This document shows, piece by piece, positions 8,700 to 20,410 of a DNA stretch of 64,000 nucleotides. This stretch comes from Echinometra lucunter (lineage: Eukaryota; Echinodermata; Echinoidea; Camarodonta; Echinometridae), in assembly GCA_029962745.1 (NCBI GenBank), contig CM057151.1, forward strand, positions 35,759,624 through 35,823,623, written 5' to 3'. Under the pieces are notes generated by a model that was given only the letters and a program-made list of their open reading frames with translations, was not told the DNA's origin and ran no database searches. Made by a program: the position numbers and the translations under genes. Positions within the stretch are counted from its first letter, which is position 1. Every line of letters begins with the position of its first letter.

Positions 8700-9445
8700 G
8701 CCTGATCTTGGGTTACAGATCTGGAGTTGGTCCTTCCTGCCTCAACACCTTTTCTGTTATGGCAATGTGGAAGACTGAATTTGGAGGAGTGACTAGTCCT
8801 CTATTATCTCTTATTCTTATGAGCTTCAGGCAGTCATCAGTTGACCTTGCAGTTGAGTCAGCCATTGCTTCCTTAAACTTGTCACAGTACTGTGCATTAA
8901 TAAAATGGAAAATAGTAGAGCTCCATGTATATAGTAGGTCACCATAGGAAATCAATCATGTAAACATGGAAACAAAATGGCTCCTGCAATCATATGACTG
9001 AAAATTTTTGGACCCTCTGTTGTTACCCTCTCTATACGGACAATCTACCTTTCCTATTTGCTGTTCTCTCCTTTCTTTTGACCTGCTTTTATGTTAGTTT
9101 ATTGGAAGGAAGTTGGATATTTTCAACAGTCTCCTTATCCAATGTTATGGTGTGGCCAATTACTAGAGCTGCTTTTAGGTTCCTTATGACATAAGGAACA
9201 AGAGCAGATATGGCCTTTTCTCTCAGAAACTTCAGAAAGGGTGAACTGCTTTCCACAAGAATTTGAAGTAGAATCTTCTCTACCCCTCCAACTTTCAAAA
9301 CATTTGTTAATATGCCTCATGAGGTTGGTGGTGCTGTGATTATTAGGATCTCGATCATGGGCTCTCTTTTCACCACAGTGATTACATATCGCCACTGTTT
9401 CATTCTCAGGGTCTACATGGAAATGGTTCCACTCCTTGGACTTGC
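8700..9445 (-). pseudogene. BED zinc-finger transposon protein, broken
   Basis: The minus strand reads a BED-finger signature: KSKEWNHFHVDPENETV, then CNHCGEKRA, then NLMRHINKC (Cys-x2-Cys ... His-x4-Cys), from about 9445 to 9290. BED fingers are DNA-binding domains typical of hAT and related transposases. The frame then shifts (near 9290) into ALVPYVIRNLKAALVIGHT...VENIQLPSNKLT, which stops at about 9086. A second block at 8955-8700 holds FINAQYCDKFKEAM and CLKLIRIRDNRGLVTPPNS. The G-L-x2-P-x-S type motif resembles a short C-terminal segment seen in several transposon-encoded proteins. There is at least one frameshift and no complete ORF. It may be a separate element or degenerate 5' exons of the RAG1L unit; orientation is the same, but no homology settles it. 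Confidence 0.55.
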
Positions 9446-9659
9446 GCTTTCGTTAAAGCCAATTTTTTTAATTCAGATGATTTGGATCTCTAAATATCTA
9501 TATTTATAATACACCCAACCATCCTTCGGTTCTATTTTTATTCTACCAAAAACATTCCTGTACCAAAAACTTTCCAACCGTAGAAGGGACTATACTGAAG
9601 GACTTCTGGGCCTTTGAGTTTGTTGACTTTTCAGCATGACAAATGACCAGTTCATGAAT
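9446..9659. other. Spacer, nothing recognised
   Basis: Short interval between two minus-strand transposon remnants. No ORF, repeat or site was recognised. Confidence 0.4.
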
Positions 9660-10417
9660 CTCAAGTTCTAAATGACCTAAAATTTTCTTCACCAATCATA
9701 CACTCTCTTTGAGGTCCTGCCATGTTTTCCTGACCTCCCACCATCCGTCTCTTCTTCCACCTTCTACTATGATTGCCACCTCCACGGCTTTTGTCTTGAC
9801 CGTCTCTACATGTACAGTATACCAAAATGATCCCCTCCAAATGTCCCGAAAAGACATACTGGGCTGGGGTACACCTTCTGTAGACTTTTTCTGTCATAGG
9901 CGATGGGCATTAACGGAAGGTACCGCGTCTGCCTCTTCCTTCATTAATACAAGGTAGGCAAAAGTTTCCCTCAAAACTTTGAAGACATTGTCATCCTTCT
10001 TTTGTTTCACCCCATAGAATAGGTGGTTACTCTTTCTCTGGTATATTTCAGCCAATGCCAACTTATCTTTAAGAATCTTAATTCCACCTGAAGTTTCCAT
10101 TTATGCTCAGGAATTGTCTTCTTCTTTATATCTAGAATATGGGCAGCATTATCTTCAGCAGCCAAATCATTGACCTGTCCATTAATGATACCAATATTGG
10201 TCTGGATAGTGTCCATTTTGAGACATATCTTGGCTGAGAAGTCAGTGTTTTTATGAAGATCAGCAAGCATAAGGTTTGTTTCCCGCGTGGTATTACTACT
10301 GTAAGGCGTGGTCTGCTGCATCGTTTTTCGCTCTTTCAGTGAAATTGGGCATTTGCTTGCTGTATCTATGCTTTTGGCAGATAAACCTTTGCTCCTTAAA
10401 TGATACGTTTTGGACAT
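9660..10417 (-). pseudogene. L1-like retrotransposon ORF1 remnant
   Basis: On the minus strand an N-terminal Met frame (10417 down to 10010) contains a heptad-like stretch (LKMDTIQTNIGIINGQVNDL) compatible with the ORF1p coiled coil. The neighbouring frame (10100-9894) carries EIYQRKSNHLFYGV and VNAHRL, which match the RNA-recognition domain pattern of L1-type ORF1 proteins (xRRxNLxxYG, then NAHRLP). The frame changes between the two, and again below 9894 where the pattern becomes unreadable. No reverse transcriptase follows on the same strand downstream, so the copy is truncated or rearranged. ORF1p normally binds the element's RNA as a trimer. Confidence 0.55.
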
Positions 10418-10689
10418 GAAAATCGAGGTTAAACCAGATAAGTTACTAAGAATACTAATGTCATATGTCTACAGTACATTATTTCGTCACTATTTGGGTG
10501 ACAAAAGCAGCTTAAAAAATCGTCAAAATGGTGGTTTTCTGCAGGCACTCACAAAACAGACATTTCACACCCAGATGGCAATTTTTTGCTTTTTGAAAAA
10601 GGTATCCTCCATTTGCCTCCACAAACTAGCATGGGGGCTCTCTACTTCATATTGAAAAGACTGCCTTTCCAGTCAATTCCATGATTGGA

Positions 10690-10957
10690 CATTATTTATT
10701 TATTTTATCTTGTTTATTTCATACTGCAGGGTTTGACTGTTCAGTTTTAGGCAAAAGTGCTTCATCAGTTTTCAAGAATGTGTAGCATTCATAAGTCTAC
10801 ATTCAGAAATATTGCGATGCATGAAGTTATCTTTACACCAACTCACGATATTGTTAAGATCATTCTGCAAGACTTTAACGTCACTTGAATTAACTATTGT
10901 ATGATATAAAACTGTATCATGGGCATCCTGTTGTAAAGACGAAGACAATGTTTTCAT
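10690..10957 (-). pseudogene. Non-LTR reverse transcriptase fragment with 3' tail
   Basis: The minus frame contains QDAHDTVLYHTI, then LQNDLNNIVSWCKDNF and CRLMNATHS. This matches the RT segment around the catalytic YADD-type box and the following W-x4-M-xx-N-xx-K-C pattern of non-LTR elements. Here the active-site box reads AHDT, so the first catalytic Asp is replaced by His. About 60 residues remain. The sequence ends toward 10690 in ATAAACAAG and AATAAATAAATAA, resembling a 3' terminal tail. The fragment is 5'-truncated, as usual for target-primed insertion. It may belong with the ORF1 remnant, but its position upstream in minus-strand order makes that unlikely. Confidence 0.6.
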
Positions 10958-12293
10958 CTGTACAAGAGTATGCTGACGTCACAGTGCTCGATATTGTGTA
11001 ATATTTTTTTCTTGTTGTTTCTTTTCCTTCTTTCCCTTTGTTTTTTTTTTTCTTTTTGTGTTTTTTTTTTTGGGGGGGGGGGGGGTTGTTGCTGTAATTG
11101 TGAAAAACTTACTATGCCGATAGGTGTTCTTTGAATTACTTATTTTAACATTTTCAAACTACTGTTGCATGCTATGATCCTACAAATTATTTGTGCCTGG
11201 TTTGGCCCATTTTGATGCTAGTGGTAGCCAACTAATCTAATCATAATGCTCCCCAACTTGTTAGTTTTCTCATGTAATAATGATTATGTACATTTAGAAA
11301 CAAATGGTTTTGTTTTTTAATAGTAGATCCTGTTCCTCAATTTTGCTACCCTTTCCATTCTTCATATATATCTCTGTCTATCTCTTTTTCTGTCACTACT
11401 CCCCACCCTAATATTGTCCATAGTCCTGGGTCATACGCTGTATACAACCCACTACATGACATTCTTTTTCCTTTCACAGTATCAAAATAACTCCAATTTT
11501 TTGTGTATTAGTTATCTATACACATGATGTACCTTTATTACTACCTGAGTATAATTCATTGCCGTGGGCATTATATATATTGTATGTATGTATATTTTTT
11601 TTTCTTCTTTTCTTTATTGTATGTCAGTCACTAATATGAAGTATACAGGTATGTACCTCCGTTGTCTCTGATATATTTTGTAATATTGTAATTGTACTGA
11701 ATTCTTGGGGATTAATGGAATTCATCCATTTGGGGAGTATGAGAAATAACCTATTGTGTGCTTTGCACATTACAAGAGTGTGCAATTTGCTTTCATACCT
11801 TTCATTTGCAGTGGCATGAAATGATGACCCAGTGATGAGATGTCCTGTCACTAAATATCAGAGTTGATTTGATATCAGTTTTAATTGACAAGAATCTGGT
11901 ATAAATGTAGTACAATATATGTATTTTACTTGTTATCTAGATAATGTGATGTTGATAACTTGCATAATAAACTGTCTATTTCATTATATTTTTCTATGCA
12001 GAATATGTGAAGTTGAAATTATTTTGAACATCTTGAATAACTGCAATTTTATACATTTTTTTATATGTAATATATCTATTTGACATTTCTGTTATATTTG
12101 GTGTACCTGTGGTTATATGCTTGTATAATAGTAATTAAAAATCTATTTGAATGACTGGTAATGATCTGTCATTGGGAGCATTATTGTAGGAATCTGTTTC
12201 ACTCAAATTATAAGTTATTTTACTTTAAAAAGGATGCTTAATCATGTCTATAGGGCGTATAGGGCATTTTCTTAAAACACAATATGGCAAATG
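10958..12293. other. AT-rich intergenic DNA
   Basis: No exon or transposon was recognised. It contains a T11/G14 homopolymer junction at 11061-11085 (see findings) and otherwise only AT-rich unique-looking sequence. Confidence 0.6.
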
Positions 12294-14340
12294 ATATAGA
12301 AAATGACAAGAGAAAGAGAGATAGGGAGAGATTGAGTGGAAAGAAAATGGAGAGAAATAATGGATAGAAACAGGAAATAGAGGTGCTGGGAGAGATGGAA
12401 AGAGTGGAAAGAAAATGATGGAGTAAAGGATGAAAAGGGGAAAGGATCGGGAGAGAGTGAGTAGAAAGAAAATGATGGAAATAGTAAAGGATAAAAATGG
12501 ACAGAGAAAAAGAGATTGGGAGAGAGTGAGTAGAAAGAAAATGATGGCATTAGTACAGTGGAAGCTCAGAATAACGAGGACCTTGCGAACATCAAAATTA
12601 CCTTCTTATATCAGGAATCTCACTATACATGTATCAGGGTTAAAAAACAATAGCATATAAAGAGCTGGGACCAGAAAATTACCTTGTATCAGGAATATTT
12701 TTATATTAGATCTCTTTATACCGAGTTTCCACTGTAATGAATAAAAGGGAAAAGGAAAGAGAGAAAGGGAGAGAGTGAATAGAAATAAAATGATGGAAAT
12801 ATTGAATGATAAAAAGGGAAATACAAAAGAGAGATAGAGAGAGAGTGAGTAGAAAGAAAATGGAGAGAGTTAAGGATGGTAAGGGAAATGGAGAGAGAGA
12901 GAGGGAGAGAGTGAGTAGAAAGAAAATGGAATAAGGATGACAAGGGAAATGGAGAGAGAGAGGGAGAGAGTGAGTAGAAAGAAAATGGAATAAGGATGAC
13001 AAGGGAAATGGAGAGAGAGAGGGAGAGAGTGAGTAGAAAGAAAATGGAATAAGGATGACAAGTGAAATGGAGAGAGAGAGGGAGAGAGTGAGTAGAAAGA
13101 AAATGGAATAAGGATGACAAGGGAAATGGAGAGAGAGAGGGAGAGAGTGAGTAGAAAGAAAATGGAATAAAGATGACAAGGGAAATGGAGAGAGATAGGG
13201 AGAGAGTGAGTAGAAAGAAAATGGAATAAGGATGACAAGGGAAATGGAGAGAGAGATAGGGAGAGAGTGAGTAGAAAAAAAATGATGGAGAGAGTTAAGG
13301 ATGACAAGGGAAATAGAGAGATAGGGAGAGAGTGAGTAGAAAGAAAACGGAGAGAGTTAAGGATGACAAGTGAAATGGAGAGAATGATAGGGAGAGAGTA
13401 AGTAGAAAGGAAATGGAGAGACTTAAGGATGACTAGGGAAAGGAAAGAGAGAGGGTGACAAAGGAAATGGAAAGAGAGATAGGGAGAGAATGAGTGGAAA
13501 GAAAATGGAGAGAGTTAAGGATGACAGGAGAAATAGAGAGAGATAGGGAGAGAATGAATAGAAAAAAATGGAGAGAGTTAAGGATGGCAAGGGAAATGGA
13601 GAGAGAGATAGAGAGAGAGTGAGTAGAGTAGAAAGAAAATGGAGAGAGTTAAGGATGACAAGGGAAATGGAGAGAGAGATAGAGAGTGAGCAGAAAGAAA
13701 ATGGAGAGAGTTAAGGATGACAAGGGAAATGGAAAGAGAGATAGGGAGAGAGTGAGTAGAAAGAAAATGGAGAGAGTTAAGGATGACAAGGGAAATAGAA
13801 AGAGAGATAGGGAGAGAATAAAAAGAAAGAAAATGGAGACTTAAGGATGACAAGGGAAATGGAGAGAGAGATAGGGAGAGAGTGAGTAGAAAGAAAATGA
13901 TAGAGAATGCAGAGAAAAAAGAATACCAAAGAGATGTATAGATGGAAAGAATGGAAAGAAAATGATGGAGAGAGTGAAGGATGATAAAAAAAAGGAAAGA
14001 GAGATAGGAAGAGAATGAGTAAAATGATGGAAAAAGTCACAGGTAGAAGAAGGGAAAGGAAAGAGAAAGGGATCGAGAGAGTGAGTGGAAAGAAAATGAT
14101 GGAAATAGTAAAGGATTTTTTTCCAAAAAAGAAAAGAAAGATAAGGAAAAGTGAGTGGAAAGAAAAAGGAGAGAGAGAGAGAGAGGGGGGGGGGGAGAAG
14201 TAGATTCAGGAAGAGAAAGAGAGGGGATGATGAACGGGAAGGGAGAGGGTATTTGCGGGAAAGAGATGTGGATTATTTAATGAGAAAGATAGGGAGAGAT
14301 ATAAGAAGAGAAATAAGGAAAGGATAAAGATAAAAGCAGA
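12294..14340 (+). repeat. Purine-rich (GA) minisatellite, 59-bp unit
   Basis: About 2 kb of nearly pure A/G on the plus strand. In the best part (about 12900-13270) units such as GAGTGAGTAGAAAGAAAATG and GGATGACAAGGGAAATGG repeat with a 59-base period (GATGAC at 12937, 12996, 13055). Outside, units vary and include GAGAGAGTTAAGGATGACAA. Strong strand asymmetry means it could form triplex (H-DNA). The long open frames on the minus strand (Ser/Leu/Phe/Pro-rich) are only translations of this repeat. An inserted MITE interrupts it at 12554-12736. Confidence 0.93.
12554..12736. mobile_element. Small Tc1/mariner-like MITE inside the minisatellite
   Basis: A 183-bp non-repetitive block begins TACAGTGGAAGCTC and ends GAGTTTCCACTGTA, giving terminal inverted repeats flanked by TA. 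The CAGTGGAA ends with ATAACGAGG next to them resemble pogo/Tigger-type elements (inference). Purine-rich repeat units resume on both sides. Confidence 0.7.
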
Positions 14341-15393
14341 TGTTATGAACAAGTACAAGTTGTCTTTCGTTGATTTCAAGCAAGGAACTGTGTATGGAAC
14401 TTGAGCGTTACCGGTGAGATAAGTCAGAAAATATGAAGTGATTGTTATGAGCTACCACTAATGTTTTGACAGTACTTAGCATTGCAGCACCCACAGCAGA
14501 GCAAACTGTAGATGGCGCTATAACGTAAATGTCGACCACACTGAATCTCGACAACTGGACAGACTGAGATCCATGAAAATGATAGCATTTTACAGATATT
14601 CCCAGAGTGGTATGCACGTTAGCAATCGATAAGCATCGATTGACGACTTTTGTCACAAACCTTCGTTTTCTCTGAAAAACATGCATGTTAAGAAGTCAAT
14701 TTTAAAAGAATTCAGTTTTTATTTCCGGGGGTAAAATGCCACAATACTTATCTACATTTTTTTTTTCTTTTGTAACTATGAGTGCTTATTTTCGATAGAG
14801 TCTCCCCTTCCTCTCTCCCCTCTCTTCCTCTTGCTTTTCTCTGAACTTCTAACCGCAGTTTTTTTTTTTGGGGGGGGGGGATCTGATATCATAATATGAA
14901 AGATTATCACATTTAAACACTTTGAAATTAAAATTGTAAATTCATCTCCTATTATAAGAGGTCCACGGAGTAATGTGTTCCAGAATGGACGATCATTAAG
15001 TTAGTACAGTGGATCAAGCATTATAAGGGGTTTATCAACATATTTAAAATGTTCATTGCCATTTGGGAATAGCTGTCACTTGGGGGGGGGGGGCTGAAAC
15101 TAAAATGTGGCTGGGAAATTTTGACGTGAACGGGCCCGGCCCACTTGGCCTATCGACTGTTTTCAAATACTGTAACTTACTGTAACTTAATATGTCGACT
15201 GCCACAACTGGGGCTTCCAAAAATAGGGGGTGGGGTGCATAAATCAACTTTTGTTGGGGATACACCTGAATGCTCCCAGTTATGGCTGACATAGACATTT
15301 ACGTTAAAAAATAATTTTAACAAAAAAAACAGCGCCCAAACCAAACAGGTAAATATCGACAGGCTCTCGAACCAAAATATGATGCGGCCGTTG
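14341..15393. other. Intergenic DNA with homopolymer tracts
   Basis: No gene recognised. Contains a T11/G11 junction at 14859-14880 and a G10 tract at 15080-15090. Confidence 0.55.
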
Positions 15394-15560
15394 GAGGTGC
15401 CGTGGTCCAGTGGTTTAAGGCGCTTGACTGGAGACGCGAGGATCGGGGATTCGATCCCCAACACAGTACTTATGCCCCCTGAGCTACATTGCTCTTTTAT
15501 CGTACATCAAATAAATGAAAGTGCTATAGGCATATTGATACCAACGTGTGCATGTGTGTT
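15394..15560 (+). mobile_element. tRNA-derived SINE
   Basis: The head carries an RNA polymerase III A-box-like GTGGTCCAGTGGTTTAAGG and a B-box-like GGGATTCGATCCCC, spaced as in a tRNA. The flanks do not pair as an acceptor stem, so this is not a functional tRNA gene. A non-tRNA body follows and runs toward the C12/A-rich tract at 15576-15600. Confidence 0.7.
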
Positions 15561-16021
15561 TAAAAAATATGAGTTACCCCCCCCCCCCTCAAAAAAAAAA
15601 AATCCCTGTGGCCAGTACGCCCTTGCTGCTATTCCCCGCCCTTTCAAATGACAGTATCCTCGGTGATAATTATCTTCATTAAATAAATAACGTCGCTTTA
15701 GTGTAGATCTGATGAACCAGCCGCCTCAACTTTAAAAAATATATAAATATATTGGGTCTTTTCGGATGAATTAATCCGCCTCACCCCCCCCCCGCCCCTC
15801 GTCCTCCGCGACGCCACTGACTAAAATAACAAGAGCACCTGTCATTGAAACAAAAACAAAAAAATACACAAAAAAAATAAAAGCAATTAAATTCAAAGAT
15901 TACACCTTCCTTCCAAGGAACAATTATTGAATAGTTGAATAACCAAACAAAAACGTATACTGTTAATATTTTCATGTTTTTGTGAATATATATAAAAAAT
16001 AGTTTTTGGCGTAGCCAATAG

Positions 16022-16408
16022 AGTGTAATGAAATTAAGATTTTGTTTGTTCACTGGGAAAAACGTTTTCATTTTCCACTTCGTGAAAAATTCGCTAAATC
16101 TTTAACAAGTCACTCTATCTGTCATTCCTGGTTACATCAGAAAAAATGGAGATGAAGATATATCTACGCCATATTCCTATATCATCAATTTCAACCATAC
16201 ATAGTAATGAAATTAAAATTTTATTTGTTCACTGTAAAAAACATTTTCCACTTTGTGGCAAATTCGCTGTGAAAAACATCTTCCACTTTGTGGCAAATTC
16301 GCTAAGTCTTTCACAAATCACTCTATCTGATGTCAGGCCTGATTATCTCAGAAAAAGGAGAGATTAAGATATATCTACGCCATATTTCTATATCACCTAT
16401 TTCAACCA
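16022..16408 (+). repeat. Tandem duplication of about 185 bp
   Basis: GTAATGAAATTAAGATTTT ... TATATCTACGCCATATT occurs twice in tandem (about 16026-16200 and 16204-16400). The second copy contains an extra internal duplication of a roughly 35-base piece (GAAAAACAT...CCACTTTGTGGCAAATTCGC). Non-coding, function unknown. Confidence 0.8.
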
Positions 16409-17442
16409 AAAAAAAAAAAGTTTAAAATAACCTTTTGCCATATTTAGTTGATTTACTCAATAAAATTTGAAGGCCTTTTTGCTTTCATTATTTACTTTAC
16501 AACAGAAAATTCAATATTAGTTTCCTAACGTAGTCCCAGTCTTCTCCCATAAGTAAACTGTATTAAAGTACATATATATTTCAATTATTTGTACCATGCT
16601 TGTATTTGCTTTTTGGCTTCTATGTAATATTCGAAGGGAAAAAAGATAAACAGCAACACCATATGCCATTTACATTTTTGTAAAACAGGTGCAATTTTTC
16701 ATGTTTTAGCTGATGGGTGTGCAGTGATTTTACATATCTTACCCGTGTGGCCTGGAATTCCACTTTTTATATACCTCATTTGTATGCTGTTAGTTTTCAA
16801 CATGTATCTTTGAAAATGTTATTAATTATGCCCAACATGTAAACATGCAGTTTTGGTTGTTTTCATGTTATGTTATGTGTACAAAACATGTTTATACTTG
16901 CATTAATAAACATAATGATTGAAGTGAACTGAACTGAATACTGTCAATTTTCGATAAGAATAATCAGAATTCTAGTCGTACGAAGTAAAACTACTTCAAA
17001 ATTTAGACAGAGAAGTATTATTTCCAACACATGTTTTGTACGTATTTTCAAAAGTTCATTTAAAGATTTTTTGCAACGGCTCATGTTTTCTTTTTTAAAG
17101 ATTTCTTTTATTTCTTCTATTTTTCAAAACAATATCTTCACAAATAATCAAGGTAACTAACATATATGAGTATATTCACATGCCAGAATCATTATATTCA
17201 TAACATTTTAATACATTGAAATAAACTGTTTATAAATAAGTCGAACATAAAACGCAATTTAAAACATTTTAAACGCATGATCATTATTCATAATATAATT
17301 GAATGGAAGTTTATATAAAATGTTTAAAAAATGAGAAAGAACTAAAGAAAAAAAAAGGGGGAAAAAAAAAGAAAAAATGTATACTTTGTGATCGATTCTG
17401 CCTTTCTTGATTTCAGATGATCGAGGAAGCGAAATGCTGAGA
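16409..17442. other. AT-rich intergenic DNA
   Basis: No ORF, transposon or structured repeat recognised. Confidence 0.5.
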
Positions 17443-17461
17443 TGATGATGGTGGTGATGAA

Positions 17462-17502
<41 letters not shown>

Positions 17503-17512
17503 CGATGATGAC

Positions 17513-17550
<38 letters not shown>

Positions 17551-17573
17551 CTGTGATGATGATGATGATGGTG
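17443..17573 (+). repeat. (GAT)n microsatellite
   Basis: GAT units with a few GAC or TGT interruptions. The Met- and Ile-rich open frames here are repeat translations. Confidence 0.95.
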
Positions 17574-18293
17574 GTGTTGACTAATATAGAATATCCAACC
17601 AACATATCACTCCAACTTTTTTGGTTCTCACATAATTCTTGGCATTTAATTACAGGCCTTCCAGATCCGCTGATCAAGCATCATTAAAAATGATAAAGAA
17701 AATTTTGTCTAATATTTAAAAAAAAGGAATAGAGAAGAATAAGAAGGGAAGATAGTATTGGTTGGTTGGGTCTTCCAAATACTTACTGTCGTTTTGCCCA
17801 CCAGTGACTGATTTCTGCCCCAGGTATAACCTTATACGCTAAAGACTATTCGGGTTAGGAATACAATTTATAAAGAAAACAAACAAACAAACAAACAATA
17901 CAGAAATTAAGTAAACAAAAGTTCATTGCCCAAACAACAACACTTTGATCACTGGTTTATCAAGGATATAAATCAAACACAAATCAAACCATATAGAAAA
18001 GAAAAAGAAATATTCAACGTTTTCTAAGGAAAGAAATATATAACGTCAAGAATGAAACCTTCCAAAATGATTATGATAAACATAATAAAATGAAGTAGAA
18101 TGAGAAGCCATTACATTTTGTAAAAAAGTTGATGTAAGTACATACATGTAACCCCATCGAAGTAATTAATATCATCATATGCAGGGGCGTCGCTAGAACA
18201 TTTATGAAGGGGGAGGGGGTGTAAGATCTAAATTTGCCGACAAACTGTTAGGAGGTGACCCTAAATTTGCCGACAATTATGCTGCATACTACA

Positions 18294-18331
18294 CCCCCCC
18301 CCCACACACACACACGCGCGCGCGCGCGCGA
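18294..18331 (+). repeat. C-run, (CA)n and (CG)n composite tract
   Basis: C10 is followed by (CA) then (CG) dinucleotides. Alternating purine-pyrimidine CG is the classic left-handed Z-DNA former. A (CG)8 run is rare in methylated animal genomes. Confidence 0.9.
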
Positions 18332-18519
18332 GAAATTATTTTCAAACAATATCGTAGATGTATATCTTTATATTACTTTACTGGAATGTTTAGGAGCCGC
18401 AAAGCGTTTTGTTTGTTTTGTTTGTTTTTGTTCTGTTTTGTTCTGTTTTTTTTTTTTTTTTTAATTTGGGGGAAATGACTCTTCTTGCTAGGCTATGAAC
18501 CAATTTACACTGTTTGCGA

Positions 18520-18845
18520 GCGAGCGAGCCCAATTCTTGTTTTGAAAGATTTTTGTCATCTCGCTGCCAAATATATGACTCTTTATTGGCATCTCGTTAG
18601 TCCGATTGCTTGCTGTCCGAAACCACCCTGTTTCTAAATATTACGAGCGAGCGAAGCAAGCTAGAAAAAAAAAACACTCTCGTTTTCATGGAAGAAGACA
18701 CTCGTCATCAAAATACACCATGGGCCTATATAAGATATTCAAATGATATATTTCGTCACCTCGCTTGCCGAATTCGTCTGCTTTCCCAAACCATCCTGTA
18801 TCCAAAAATTACGAGCAAGCGCAGCGAGCGAGGAAAAATATAGGC
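18520..18845 (+). repeat. Tandem repeat with GCGAGCGA cores
   Basis: Two diverged units of roughly 170 bases share ACGAGC(G/A)AGCG cores (18641 and 18810), preceded by ACC-ATCCTGT-type segments and followed by ACTC-TTTTCATGG. A partial third core GCGAGCGAGCG lies near 18520. No coding function. Confidence 0.7.
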
Positions 18846-19223
18846 CTACACTCATTTTCATGGTAGAAGTGTTACTTCGAAGTCAAAATGAGTATTGTAT
18901 TATTTATCGGTCACAGGCATTTTCTCCTGAAAGTTGATTATTTTAGGTAAATTTGCCGCTCGATTCCTTGCAGTTACATTACATTACTAGTATTACTGAC
19001 ATTCACTGAGTATAGAAGAATAGTATTACATGAAATAGAAACACAAGATGCAAACCAATCTCATTAACCGGCAGATAACCAGCCGGCAGGGGAGGCGCAT
19101 TTTCCGAAGGAACTTTCTTAGTAGGGTTGTCACACCCCCACATCCTCGATGGCGACGCCCCTGATTATGATCGTCATACGGGTTCATTTATTTCGTATAT
19201 GAATGTAAATCCTCATTGCCCCA

Positions 19224-19490
<267 letters not shown>

Positions 19491-19597
19491 AGGTGGGGCG
19501 GTCATCAAAGATATAACATAGTAAAGTTTGCTCCTGCATAATTCTTGATTGGTTTATATACTTGATATGAAAATGACGCAGTGAGCATGTTTAGACA

Positions 19598-19843
19598 ATG
19601 ATGGATGATGATAATGATGATGAGGAGGAGGAGGAGGAGGAGGATGAAGATGATAGTGTTGGTGGTGGCGATTGATGGTTTTGTTTATGTTGGTGGTTAT
19701 GAAGATGACGATGGTGGTTGTAGTGATGATGGTGGTCACGGTGGTGGTGGTGATGATGGTTTCGTTTATTTTGGTAGTTATGAAGATGATGATGGTGACA
19801 GTGATGGTAGTGGTGGTAGTGGTAGTGGTGGTGGTGGTGGTGG

Positions 19844-19880
<37 letters not shown>

Positions 19881-20155
19881 GAAGAAGAAGAAGAAGAAGA
19901 AGAAGAAGAAGAAGAAGAAGAAGAAGAAGAAGAAGAAGAAGAAGAAGAAGAAGAAGAAGATGATGATGATGCAAGTGGTGGTGGTGTTGATGTCTGTGGT
20001 GTTAATGGTGATGGTGGTGATTGATGGTTTCGTTTATTTTAGTAGTTATGAAGATGATGATGATGACAGTGATGGTAGTGGTAGTAGCAGTGGTGGTGGT
20101 GATGATGAAGATAATGATGACGACGATTGTGATGCTGATGGTGGTGATGATGTTG
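19598..20155 (+). repeat. GAT / GGT / GAA trinucleotide repeat field
   Basis: A mosaic of GAT, GAG, GTG and a pure GAA block (about 19879-19960), with a repeated unit TGATGGTTT-CGTTTATTTT-GTAGTTATGAAGATG (three diverged copies). The long open frames encode Asp/Glu/Gly or Met/Val/Lys runs and are not convincing genes. The GAA block can form triplex structures. Confidence 0.93.
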
Positions 20156-20378
20156 ATCCTGCTGCTTCTTCTTCAAAGCCTACTATTATAGCATTTTCTG
20201 CATATCTCCTCCTATATTCAATTTCCAGTTTCTTTTTTTCATTTTCTACAAACAACTATCCGAACTGTACATATTGATAATCATGAACGTTCTAAAATAC
20301 TTTCATTTCTATAAAAGAGAATATGGAAAAAATGGTATGTGATTTTGTGATGAGGAATAAGCCATGCCATGGCCATGG

Positions 20379-20410
<32 letters not shown>

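Noticed and set aside
12706..14040. Overlapping Ser/Leu/Phe/Pro-rich minus-strand ORFs
   Set aside because: Translations of the 59-bp purine-rich minisatellite; all frames are open because the repeat lacks stops.
15394..15470. Possible tRNA gene
   Set aside because: A and B boxes are present but the acceptor arms do not pair, and a SINE body follows.
19605..20277. Long acidic and Met/Val/Lys-rich open frames
   Set aside because: Direct translations of GAT, GGT and GAA repeats in several frames at once.
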